Assembly (NCBI GenBank): GCA_037976565.1
Contig: CP137668.1
Location: 38,044,430 to 38,108,429, forward strand
Reading direction: 5' to 3'
DNA length: 64,000 nucleotides
From: Mesocentrotus franciscanus
Taxonomy: Eukaryota > Echinodermata > Echinoidea > Camarodonta > Strongylocentrotidae
A program made the translations under genes and the position numbers. The notes beneath the pieces were generated by a model that ran no database searches, was not told where the DNA came from, and saw only the letters and a list, made by a program, of their open reading frames with translations. Shown here piece by piece: positions 27,280 to 47,387 of this stretch (positions are counted from its first letter, which is position 1; the number at the start of each line of letters is the position of its first letter).

Positions 27280-27440
27280 ATGTGCCTACAATACATTGGA
27301 GCACTGCTGAAACGGCGGACCATACTATCGGTTATCCACATCGCCGAGGCATTCTGCGCTACGATTCTTTGCTGTACGGCTGCGTTATGAGTGTGTTCGC
27401 GCCCGCTATGTGAGCACGGAGCGTCGAGATCTGTATAGTA
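27280..27440 (+). promoter_or_regulatory. Candidate promoter / first 5' UTR exon of the kinase gene
   Basis: The densest CpG cluster between 12 and 28 kb, with GCGCTACG, GCGTTATG, TTCGCGCCCG and GAGCGTCGAG. It ends in a consensus donor GTAAGC at 27441. The next acceptor on the strand that leads to coding sequence is at 28467-28468, in the kinase's start-codon exon. No initiator or TATA motif was identified. This is inference from composition and position. Confidence 0.35.
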
Positions 27441-28468
27441 GTAAGCATCTCTGTCAGCGCCTATCTGTGTGTGTGTGTGTATAGTTTAGGAGTAGGGCTA
27501 ATTTATGCAGTGACCAGTGTTGTGTATGAATGGATGCGTGGGGGCTTACGCTGGATGTGTGAGGGATGCATATTCTGTGTGTAGGCCTACTATGAGTGCG
27601 TGAGTGTATACTATTATTCATGGACCCAGCGAGCCATGGCAGTAATAAAATATGAGAGCTGCATACTAATGAATCCTTTTCACTATTTTCTAATTGGAAG
27701 CTAGGATACATACAGCCTACCTCTGGGGTATATCAATTTAATTCAATCAAGTAATTATCTACTTGCACTTTTATGTTCTTCATTATTATACATTTTAGTT
27801 TCCTTCTTTTTTTTCCTTTTTTTCTTCTCAATGTTCTGTTCAGAATAATTTTTGTATACTATTTTTACATGATTCATTGCAGAATCAGATGCAAACTGAT
27901 CAGTATTTTTTTCAACTGAAATCAATTTTTGTGTGTGGATAATTTTGATTTTTGAGTGTGTGATCTTGCATGGACTTCACCTTGAGTCATCTACTGCCTT
28001 ACTTTGCAGTTCTCTACTACAGTCATGTAGGAAAAGATCATGTGATATACCCAGCACTTATTGGATACTGCGCTGTATTATGCTGCCTGTATGCTTGACT
28101 CAACATCATCTTATGATTTCCACATTAAAAGATGTTTTACATGAATATCTGAAATGGACTTTTGTCGCTGATATATATATATATATTTCTTTCTGATGCT
28201 GCTTTGTCTGATACATCATCCATGGATTTATCATGGAATACTGTGTAAATAAAGACTGATGTTCTTTGGTACGTGTTATGTGTTATTGACAGTGTATGGG
28301 TGTGATGATGACCAGAGTTTGCAATGTAGGATACTACAAAGTGTAGGACATAAAGATTTTTCTTCATGGTTATGCCTTGGAATACAATAAATCACCTGTG
28401 GTCAATACTTCTTATTTGGATAAGTATTCAATGGGCTTATATGCATCCTTTTTATTTTTATCTTGCAG

Positions 28469-28588
28469 AATTCAAGATAAACTTCAACCTCCTGTCTGCT
28501 GTCATTTGAAACTCGTTCATCTTTGTCCAAATCTGCATCAACGATCTGCTCTACCGGTGAAACGTGAGGGCGTCCTACCGTTACCTCC
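28469..28588 (+). other. 5' UTR part of the kinase start-codon exon
   Basis: Acceptor TATCTTGCAG ends at 28468. An in-frame TGA at 28565-28567 precedes the ATG at 28589 by eight codons, which fixes the start inside this exon. The presence of an acceptor implies at least one upstream noncoding exon. Confidence 0.7.
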
Positions 28589-37973
<9,385 letters not shown>

Positions 37974-40010
37974 CTGTGTGCAGACAAGACTTGTTCATTA
38001 CTTCTGACCTCAACAGATGTGGCAATCTAAACCATGTTGTGCAGCTTTGTGAAAGTGTATTACTGCAGAAAGGAAAAAAAAGAGTATTATTTTATTGTTA
38101 CTGCAGCTCTTGATCTATATTCAAAATGAAAAGATTCAGTTTTGCTTTATTTGTGAAATGTTTGTGTACATTATTGTTTAAGCTTGTTTATTCTACTGAC
38201 ATTCTCATTTTCAATGCTACATTCATATATTATAATAATATCAACCATTTGCATAAATGGCTTTTATAAGTCCTTTACAGTGACAAAGTATTTCAAAGAA
38301 TGCATCATGTTTGAATAATTGCAACTTTGTAATTTATCACGCGACAGTGCTAGCATCTTGTAATGGCATTCAAAATTAGCTGCAGGGGAGATTCTCACTC
38401 TTAATTCCTCTTTTGTTTTCAGTCAAGATACAGGAACCGTTGAAGCAAAAACATCACAATAAAAACATTCATCCAGTTTTATTATAATGATATTTATGAT
38501 AAGAAATAGTTGAGGAGATTTTAATGCTGTGAACTGATATTTTGAGCATATTTTGTCATCTTTACAGAGTGACTGCATTCAAACATATTTCTTTAACCTA
38601 AAAGAAAATACAAGAAACAGCTCTACTTTGCAAAAAGCTCAAACTGGGTTGATGACAAAATATTTCTCTCCCATTTGAAATAGTATAATTTTAAAAATGG
38701 ATACATACTTGGTTGTGAACCAATATTTGTACAACCTGAGAGTGGCAAACAATACCGGTACAAACTTGTCATGATTTTTATGAAAGGCTGATAAATTTAT
38801 GATACTCTGAATAAGTTTAATCAGTTGTATCTGAGATCATGAATTCGGCAAAGTGCAATGGTGAAGATATATACTTCATGTGTGAAATCTAATGTATTCT
38901 TATAGATTTTTCATATTTCATATCATGCAACCACTTTTTAGCAATTCAAATGTGGAAACTAAATGAAGAAGGGAATTTGAGGTGTTTCTTCTATGAAGAT
39001 GATGCTGAAGCTGCTGTATTTTTTGTAAACTGATATTTTAAAAACAAAAATTGTGCAATGATAGAAATATTATGTTCACTATGAAAAATCCCATATTCAA
39101 AGGCTTTTTATTACCTTTTGTGAAATTTTTATTAAAAAATCATTATAAAGGGAATCATACTCCAAGCAAAAATTATATGATTGTGGTATATTGAAGAGTG
39201 ACAATTTAATGTAAGTTTGTATTCATGTTTTTTTTTAGTTTAATAATCACAGTTGAGTTAGTTTTCAAGTTTAAATTCTTTCATGCATTGTCATTCATTT
39301 GCACTTAAAGTTTGAGGAATGCCAGATCACGAAAGTCAAAGAAGACATTTAGTAATGCTCTAGGTTCCAATGGAACTGCATATTCAACTGTTCTCAGGTA
39401 TTGCCCAGTGCATCTACAATGTAGAAAAGGTCAGCTCGGTTTCATATCCCCTCTATAGGTCTTGAACGTCCATGTGCTGTAAAATGCAAATATGGACTAC
39501 CTTTTTGATGTGTAGACGGAGTGGTTATGTTTAAGGACCTACTAACTGCAATGGATTTATCATCTGTTCCTTAGGAGGTGATTTTTGACCACATGATCAA
39601 AGTTTTAGTGGTTTACACACAAAATTCCTACTTCCTCGCATCTCCATCGACAATCCACTCTGTTTTCCAGAAGTGGTGCATGACAGTGAGAATACTTTTG
39701 AGGTTTATTGATGGGACAAGAAATTGAGCTGATTTTTTTCTTCTGAAAGAGTACTGATTTTACTGTAGAAAAGAATAAGTAGCTGTTGTAAATATATGAT
39801 GAATCATTATTACTTCCATACAGTGACAGAGTACTGAAGAGATGTATGTTTTTCAGTTCAATGTGTTATTTTGTGGACATCAGTGAAAGTTTCAGGATTC
39901 AGAGATGTCGGGTGAAAACAAGATTAGGAGAATCTCACAAGATATTGTGAATATTGGAAGAATATTGGTAGATTCTTGTCTCTCCACTGATGTAAATAAA
40001 AGGAACACAT
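37974..40010 (+). other. 3' UTR of the kinase gene with probable poly(A) signal
   Basis: About 2 kb of AT-rich sequence without splice-bounded open frames. AATAAA at 39995-40000 is the best poly(A) signal before the gap. It is convergent with the minus-strand BAAT/ACOT-like genes beyond the gap. Confidence 0.55.
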
Positions 40011-40186
40011 GTGGATGAATGAAAATTGAATCTTTTTTAATATGTAAATTATTGTAAAAATGTAAATTAGGTGTTGATTTCTTGGATTAATCATGAAAGA
40101 AGTCTCTCACAGTCACTGCCATGACCACCTTGTAAATATCAAGATAATGACAGATTAAAGGGAAATTCATCCTTCCATTTTTATGA

Positions 40187-40686
40187 NNNNNNNNNNNNNN
40201 NNNNNNNNNNNNNNNNNNNNNNNNNNNNNNNNNNNNNNNNNNNNNNNNNNNNNNNNNNNNNNNNNNNNNNNNNNNNNNNNNNNNNNNNNNNNNNNNNNNN
40301 NNNNNNNNNNNNNNNNNNNNNNNNNNNNNNNNNNNNNNNNNNNNNNNNNNNNNNNNNNNNNNNNNNNNNNNNNNNNNNNNNNNNNNNNNNNNNNNNNNNN
40401 NNNNNNNNNNNNNNNNNNNNNNNNNNNNNNNNNNNNNNNNNNNNNNNNNNNNNNNNNNNNNNNNNNNNNNNNNNNNNNNNNNNNNNNNNNNNNNNNNNNN
40501 NNNNNNNNNNNNNNNNNNNNNNNNNNNNNNNNNNNNNNNNNNNNNNNNNNNNNNNNNNNNNNNNNNNNNNNNNNNNNNNNNNNNNNNNNNNNNNNNNNNN
40601 NNNNNNNNNNNNNNNNNNNNNNNNNNNNNNNNNNNNNNNNNNNNNNNNNNNNNNNNNNNNNNNNNNNNNNNNNNNNNNNNNNNNNN
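40187..40686. other. Assembly gap (500 N)
   Basis: Exactly 500 undetermined bases, probably a placeholder for unknown length. It lies between the 3' UTR of the kinase gene and the place where exons 5-8 of BAAT/ACOT-like copy 1 would be expected. Confidence 0.99.
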
Positions 40687-41445
40687 TACCACCAAATTGA
40701 TAGTAATTAAATTAAGGACAGAATTAAATGCGTATAACTAACTAAGCCTTAACTAACAAAATCCTTAATTTAAAAGCAGTGACTCAGCTGTATTTCGTTC
40801 TACCCGGCAAGCAAGAATAGAAAGAGGATGAATGGCGGGCATGCGTTGCGCACGTGAACCCTCGGAAGGCGATGTATTGGGGGGTGGGGCATGCGCGAAT
40901 GTGATGTTTTTAAAGTTCTCGATGGTGGCGTAGTTCAGATAAACTAGCAAATAATAGGTAGATACATTGATTTATTGTGGTAAATCAATTCTATAAAAAA
41001 AACAATTAAAAACAAAAACAAAGGTAAAACTGAAAGATGACTATTGCATATTATATCTCTTCTTCATATTTATCTTTCCCCAACACATTTACAGAACTAA
41101 AAAAAAACTTAAGAGGACAAATTGTATTTGTAAAAAACTATAAATGATAATAAATTTGTTTAAAATGTACCTATATTTTTTATTTTTGATGTATCAAAAA
41201 ATGAGACGGTCCTAGGATTTTCAGAAAATGTGGGGAGAGGGAGATTTCCTAACCACACTTTATCCTTTCAGGAATTCTGCTGGCCTTCTCTAGGCCTTTT
41301 AAAAAAATCAGTGGGGGTTGGAGCAACCAAAAAAGGGGGTATTTTCTTATGAGTCAGCTCTACTCCAGGCTCTTAAAAGGGCTTATCCAATAATGTTATA
41401 TGTGCTCTTTATAAAGCTCTACCATAGATGCTAGGTGGCACTTAC
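40687..41445. other. Intronic/flanking sequence downstream of copy 1 exon 4
   Basis: From about 40989 it is similar to 62550-63010 (the intron between exons 4 and 5 of copy 2). Similarity stops at 40989, before the position where exon 5 should appear. This marks a duplication breakpoint or an unassembled rearrangement. Confidence 0.6.
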
Positions 41446-43416
41446 CCTACAGGTTCGAGTAGACTCCCATCCAGGATTTTCCATCCAAGAGTCACACACA
41501 GTACATCAAGAAATCCAGCTGCAACCATGCACTTGACTGGCAGATCAAGTCTAGTAGCAGCATGAAGCATCATTGCCCCTCCAAGGCAGGAAGACGTCAT
41601 TCCTATCTTGTTCTCATCTAGCCGGGGATGTGCCTTGACAAAATCTATGATGTCCTAAAAATATACATATATAGATATACATATAACCACAGGCCTTAAA
41701 TTTCAATATTTTTAGGGCAAGGCCACTTTTCTGTAGGGCACATTCCTATATTACAGCACAAATAGGAACTTTGGAAAGGGCACAAAAAATCTCCAAGGCC
41801 AATGAGGGGGGCATTGAGGCCAATCAAAAGGGCATCCACGGCCATGGCCTTGGTGGCCTTGGATTAATTTAAGCCCTGTAACCATTAGACCTCTTTGAAT
41901 AAGGCCTGCATAATCATAACATTTAAATTAATTCATAGCTAAAGATATTGTAAAGTTTGCTCATACTCAGTTACAATATAAGATGCCCAACTTTGTAAAA
42001 TTTGAGTTCATATAATTAATATAAAATATAACTTTGATAAAAAGGTAATTATCTCTAAAATACAAGAGTACTTCTTCAAAACTCACAAGGAATGCTTGAC
42101 TGTCCATGTATACATTTTTTTCTTGACTTTTGAGTCTGCGTGGCATGAAGTAATCAAAGGCAAAGACAGCAAACCCATGAGAAGCTAGCGTGGCTGCACG
42201 GTCCACAACTAGATTGGTGAGAAGACCTCGGATGTCAATAATGAAAGGTAGTGGATCCGATGATCCTACAATGGAATAAAAATGAAAAATAAACATTATT
42301 GCCAGTAAAAATGTTTAATTCTACAATTCGGGAATATGATGCAGAAGTACAACTGACAGAAACCAATCCAATTAAATTCATAAACACACACAAAAATGTA
42401 AAAAATAAAAAGAGTGTGTGTAATTATTTGAGCATACTTTATGCTTGATACTTCATATACACATCTGCTATAGTATGCCTTTAACTTGATCTCCAGTCAT
42501 TTCTTTCCATTTTTTTAATAATATGACCTTAGTACTTAATTGTTATCAATCATTAAGGTTTGTTATTATTTGCTATGAATATGTTTGTATTTTACACTGT
42601 TGTTACAGAGGTTTCCATAAAGTACATTGCATTTAAACATACCTCTTTGTTTTGGCAAGAAGAGTACCCCTTCTGCCTCTCCCATCTTAACTGGTATCCT
42701 TTCAACATAGTCTGCTAAGAACATTCTTTCAATTGATGTAGAGGTGATGACCTTCTCCTGACCTTCATCTCCATCAATGAGCTCAAGTGTGTAAATAAAG
42801 GCGTTGTAACATCCCATTTGACCAACCGAGGGTATTTGTGGGCCACCTCTGGGGCCGGTTCCATGGCTAAGAGGAGGCCCATTGGTTCAATACCCTCATA
42901 GCTCCCTCCTAGTGATGGGTCCTTTTGAACTATTCACAGAGAAAATGTAATTTTAGACAATTTAGTAAGCTGGATGCTATTGCTACACAAGCAGCAGAAA
43001 ACTTTGTTGCATACTTTTTAGAGCATCATGTATGATATAACATTGTACCTTTTTTCCGAATTTACTACTTTGCAACCAGTATACATAAAGACAGCCCATG
43101 AGAAACAAGAAAAGGGTGGTATTTACAGATAGTTGTTCATGCATGATTGATTATGGACCTACAAACCTCTTACTTTTCCATCTGCATCAGCTTTGTAGTG
43201 AGCACTTGACTCAAATCTGTACTTCCCATTCTCTGTGTAGACATGAGCTTTTAGAGTGACCAGTTGCCCTGGGGACAACCCATTTGCCTTGATGTTGACA
43301 ACCTCATCACACAAGCTGGACTCTGGATGCACACTCAGGGTAGGATTATTTGGTCCTGTACTACTGCATCTAGAAAATGCTACTCTGGGAAGCCTGGCTA
43401 ATGCTGCCATGTACAT
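41446..43416 (-). CDS. BAAT/acyl-CoA thioesterase family gene, copy 1: exons 1-4 only, frameshift in exon 2
   Basis: Exons on the minus strand: 43416-43167 (start), 42929-42643, 42265-42087, 41654-41446. The ATG at 43416 follows in-frame TAA and TGA codons. The first 20 or so residues (MYMAALARLPRVAFSRC) are Arg/Ala-rich without acids, suggesting a mitochondrial presequence. Exon 1-2 encodes the family N-terminal domain (VHPESSLCDEVV, GGSYEGIEPMGLL). Exon 3 has the hydrolase strand IIDIRG and LASHGFAVFAFDYF. Exon 4 has the nucleophile elbow SSCLGG with Cys where ACOTs have Ser. In exon 2 a (CA)3 run at 42787-42792 is two bases too long; the frame before it ends THLS, and the family sequence resumes as LELIDG in the shifted frame. 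Exons 5-8 are absent before the gap. It could be a pseudogene, an assembly error, or a real gene with exons in the gap. Confidence 0.82.
41684..41884. mobile_element. 189-bp MITE with 6-bp target duplication (copy 1)
   Basis: The element spans 41690-41878. It starts CAGGCCTTAAATT and ends AATTTAAGCCCTG. It is flanked by TAACCA on both sides (41684-41689 and 41879-41884). The paralogous intron of copy 2 (near 63240-63260) lacks it, which gives an empty-site control. A near-identical copy is at 46649-46837. Confidence 0.9.
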
Positions 43417-43606
43417 AGTTCATTAGTTGCCAATCTTCAGAACCTTTCAGAATGTTGGTAAGAATCAAGAACAAAACAGTTGATAAATAAACCTTGGATA
43501 TACAGTACATCTCAAACAAAGATTACAATTTCAGTAAAATGTTTTGAAATAAATACATGTACATGTAGTTCAAAATAATTACAGAAATTTTCTTATCTGT
43601 AGTTAA

Positions 43607-44528
43607 AGTACAAGTCCACTCCAAAAATAACTTACTTTCAATATATGCAGAAAAAATCAGACAAACCAATCAAAAAAAGTTTGAGCTAAATCGGATAACT
43701 AATAAGAAAGTTATGAATTTTTGAAAAAGTATGTAAAACTGTGGAACAATGGAAATCACTACACAAATTGCCAATTTGGTTATCAGTTTGTGACGTCATG
43801 TCCTCACTATTTTTCAATTGCTTTATATAGTTTATGCTACGGTCACAAAGGTTCGCACGAACGATAATTTTACAAATCTCCGTTTTCCATTGTCTTCCTG
43901 AATTTCCATTGTCTGAAAATCGTTCGTACGGCGTTCGTAGCAGTTCGTAATGGCATTTGTGACCGAGGCTTTAATCCCATTAATTTCCTTTTATCCCCAA
44001 AACTTGATTTCCCATGCCTTTGCCCAGGTTATATGATTTGTATCATATTGCGTGCATGACATTTCACAAAATCTTTTATGAACTTTGAAGATATTAGAAT
44101 TGATACTATTTTCTGAATATTGTATATTCATAATTATTGATATTTATATATAAATAATTTATCAAAATTCACATTTTCATGATTTAAATGGAAAAAACAA
44201 CTCTATATTAGTGCATCCACACAAAAACATATTACTATCAATCTAACTTGGATGCTGGTGTGAAGAAATAAGATTCTTAGAGGGAAAATAGGAAGTTTGT
44301 ATTATCAATATAAAGAAAATAATTAGTGGATAGTGAGGACATGACGTCACAGACTCATGAGTTAGTTGCCAATTTGTCTAGTGATTTTCAAAATTTTTCA
44401 TGTCATTAAAAATTCATAACTTTCTTATTAGTTATCCGAATTTGCTCAAACTTTTTTTGATTGGTTTGTCTGATTTTTCTGCTTCTATATTGAAAGTAAG
44501 TTATTTTTGGAGTGGATCGACTTGCCCT
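43607..44528. mobile_element. Palindromic MITE, copy B, with TTAA flanks
   Basis: The counterpart of 8932-9705. TTAA is present on both sides (43603-43606, 44529-44532). The ends are AGTACAAGTCCACTCC on the left and ACTTGCCCT on the right, with inverted arms longer than 100 bp. Against copy A it has one extra internal segment, the nested element at 43835-43969. The TTAA duplication would fit a piggyBac-like mobilising transposase; that is inference. Confidence 0.88.
43831..43973. mobile_element. 135-bp MITE nested in copy B
   Basis: The insertion at 43835-43969 is bounded by TTTA on both sides. Its ends are inverted repeats: GCTACGGTCACAAA on the left, TTTGTGACCGAGGC on the right. Copy A of the host element reads straight through one TTTA at 9154-9157, so the insertion is polymorphic between copies. 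Confidence 0.88.
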
Positions 44529-44532
44529 TTAA

Positions 44533-45985
44533 TGTAGCTATATAGGTCTCTTCTAACAAATGACACACAGACACACAGACACACACACTCAAAATCAGTG
44601 GCAGATCCAGGAGTTGGGGATCAAGAGGGTAATGGGGCCGAAATAAAAGAGTTGGAAAGGGAGAAGAATTTTTTGTTTTTTTTGTTGGCTAATTAGTAAG
44701 TACTATTTAAATGATAGCGATTAGTGTTTAAAAAAGGCGCACGCCCAGGGAGCTCGATGTTCAGCGAACTCTGTGGGTGCACCTTAGTATACTAAATTTA
44801 ATCGCTATTATCGTAAAGCAAGTTTCAAATTGGCAACGCAAAAACATTTTTTGAGGTGTATACAGCGTGTATTTGCATTTCAGGCAGAAACAACATCGCG
44901 AACTCTCATAAGAGGTCAGCATTTTTGTAATGTAAATTGCACATTAACTCATTATCATCAGGAAGCTGGAAGCTGGAAGCTAGGTAAGCAAAATTGATAT
45001 CACTCCATGCAGTATCAAATTTTCACATTTTTGGTTTATAACTTCTTCAACGATTTCAAAGTGCTCTGTACTGTATGACTCTGAGAAGAAAGAAGAGTCC
45101 ACGAGTGAACTCCGAAGCCAAGTTTGTCAGGTGCTAGAATATAGAATAGGTGATTACAACTTTATACAAGCGCATTTTAGGTTTTGCTTAAATTACTCTT
45201 CATGCAGGGGTAGGCCTATGTAGCTTCAGTCTCCGATATCGACGATTGTTCCGCTGAGATTGCATCTGGCTCCTCTGACCGCCTATATGGGGAATGTCAA
45301 CAAATGGCAGTTTTATTAAAGAATGACCCATACCAGACGGTTATTTCTAATTACTCAGTTACTGCGCATGCGCTGCAAAAATTTCAACACGGAGCTGAGT
45401 TCAATTTCGACGAAGAGAATCGGGGGAAAAAGACCCTTAAACGCATCATTCAGTCAATCTGGTAAGTGGAACCGAATTATATTAGCCTAGACCCTAGGCC
45501 TAATTTTCAAAAATAAATGCATCGAATATGAATCCGCTAAAGTGACATTTTAGTCCAAAGTTTGCTGGCCCGATCCGTTCCACCGAGTTTGCATATAGGG
45601 TCTAGGACTAGGAGCACCTATGCATAGCCTATGGTCGGCTTCTGTCTCTAGAGAGGAGCCGACCCTACTGAGGCTAACACGAAAGAGACAGAAATTTTCG
45701 GTCTAGGAGATACCCTAGAAGGGTCTACTAAAAGTAAAACATACCCAAAATCAAGTTACGAACTTACGGGTCAAACTCAAAGTAGACCTAGTCTAGGGAT
45801 ATAATTCTGAATTACTAATTAGCGCCCTATTTAGTACTAAAGTCTAAGATTAAGAAACATCCTGAAACTTACTCTTATTAACAAATTTAACTCCCTGCAA
45901 TAGAGGCGTATCCACAACTCTCTCCAGATCTCGGGGAAGTCAACTAAACATGATGTAGACTACCACTATAGGGCGTGGCAAAGAT
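44533..45985. other. Noncoding region with a candidate promoter
   Basis: Contains an ACACACAG repeat near 44562-44590, one decayed CAGTGGCAGATCCAGG transposon end at 44597, and a possible promoter around 45363 (separate entry). The 45215-45350 portion resembles 48185-48305. Confidence 0.4.
45340..45461 (+). promoter_or_regulatory. Candidate promoter/first exon with NRF1-type site
   Basis: TGCGCATGCGCT at 45363-45374 is a textbook NRF1 recognition palindrome, typically found at CpG-type promoters. A strong donor (ATCTG|GTAAGT) follows at 45462. Together they could form a first exon on the plus strand, but no downstream coding exon was found on that strand in the window. It could instead drive the minus-strand gene that starts 2 kb away. 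Confidence 0.3.
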
Positions 45986-46146
45986 TTAGGGACTTTTAGA
46001 TTTACACGACGAGAACGTGGACTGCCACGTGTCTTTTAAGGTACTGGCCCGTGCCCGGCAGTGCCTTAAAAGGACGTCACATTACCTTAAAAGGATGTCA
46101 CCGTGGCAGTCCACGTTCTCGTCGTGTAAAATCTATAAGTCCCTAA
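45986..46146. mobile_element. 161-bp MITE with ~40-bp inverted termini
   Basis: The left arm begins TTAGGGACTTTTAGATT and continues through ACACGACGAGAACGTGGACT. The right arm repeats this in reverse complement, ending AAGTCCCTAA, with only small differences. The loop contains CCTTAAAAGGACGTCAC twice. No target duplication could be assigned. Confidence 0.75.
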
Positions 46147-46642
46147 TGCCAAACTCAAACAACGACTTTTATTTTAGTTTTCCCAGCGGCTTTCATGCTA
46201 TTGCTAGGTACGTCTGTGCAGCTCCCAAACGTCAACACGCTCCTAAACGTCAACATGCTCCCTAGCTACCTGAAAATTAGTTCGGACAGTGCGTACGGTA
46301 CGGTACCGGCGTCACGCACTCGTACTCCCGTACGTATACTGTATGTTCGATTCAGGTTCGATTTCAGAGCCTGCGCGCCAGTGTACAATTAGTCAACATC
46401 ATATCAACAAATCAACAGTATAGTAGTATACGGAAGAGAATTCCTGTTGGTCTTCCGGTAGGGCACACTAAAGTCACTAGTTGTTTAATATATGTAATTG
46501 TTCGTGGATCGAGCAGGTGGGTGGTGCATATGCTCAAAATATAGGTTTTGTAAAATCTTGTTACTACTTATAGAGCTCCTGTGAGTAATGTGCCGCGGGA
46601 TTCAAACTGCTGTCAAACCAAGCTCTGTAATTGTTAGGATCT

Positions 46643-46843
46643 CTGTCCCAGGCCTTAAATTTCAATATTTTTAGGGCAAGGCCACTTTTCTGTAGGGCAC
46701 ATTCCTATATTACAGCACAAATAGGAACTTCGGAAAGGGCACAAAAAATCTGCAAGGCCAATGAGAGGGGCATTGAGGCCAATCAAAAGGGCATCCACGG
46801 CCATGGCCTTGGTGGCCTTGGATTAATTTAAGCCCTGCTGTCC
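46643..46843. mobile_element. 189-bp MITE with 6-bp target duplication (copy 2)
   Basis: The element spans 46649-46837, in the same orientation as and nearly identical to 41690-41878. It is flanked by CTGTCC at 46643-46648 and 46838-46843. Equal length and equal duplication size in two unrelated sites define the element ends. Confidence 0.9.
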
Positions 46844-47387
46844 AGTAGGGTCGTGTTTGTGCCATCGCACTTGCTGGATCAACCAAATCAAGGATTTCGA
46901 CCAGTCACTGCAGGGTCTAAGTGGTTCACACTAGTGAAAAAAATACACGGGGACTCTAGGGCGAATTCACCCCCCCCCCCAAATGCCCAAAAGAGCCCCC
47001 GAAAATCAGAAAGAGCCCCCGTAAATTTGCATAGAGTTCAATGCAAAATAATGTTAGAGTGTTATTTTTATGCAGGCAAGCTTGAAAAGCTAGTAGCCTA
47101 TAGCCCCCGAAAAATAAATATTATTTTTTTCCCTGGTTCACACCCGTCCTGGCTTGTCCTCGCCGGTGTGAAACTGCCACCAGCTCCCCGAGAGAGTGCC
47201 GTTAGTAACTTGAAAGAGCTACCGGTACCTACCCACCTTTGCAAGCAGCCTTCATGAAAGTGAAGGCGGTCATTGTCGCTTCGCAACAGACAGCTACTAG
47301 TACCGGTACTACTACTACTACTGACAGTACAAAACAATCACGTCAATAAAATAATGGTGTTGTGCAAGCATAGAGCTATATATATGT
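46844..47387. other. Noncoding; C-rich and CCCCCG-containing tract
   Basis: A C-run at 46970-46980 is followed by repeated AGAGCCCCCG. A plus-strand open frame at 46853-47257 has no recognisable domain and crosses simple sequence. No gene called. Confidence 0.35.

Noticed and set aside
40087..40710. Open frames across the N gap
   Set aside because: Undetermined bases, not sequence.
42643..42817. Start codon for copy 1 at the internal ATG near 42817
   Set aside because: The frame before it on the same exon encodes conserved family sequence (GGSYEGIEPMG) in another frame; the open frame from this ATG is a by-product of the CA frameshift.
44597..44640. Second CAGTGGC-ended MITE
   Set aside because: Only one end is recognisable; no mirrored partner or duplication was found.
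46853..47257. 134-codon plus-strand frame
   Set aside because: Starts inside flanking DNA just after a MITE and crosses a C-run and CCCCCG repeats; no family resemblance.
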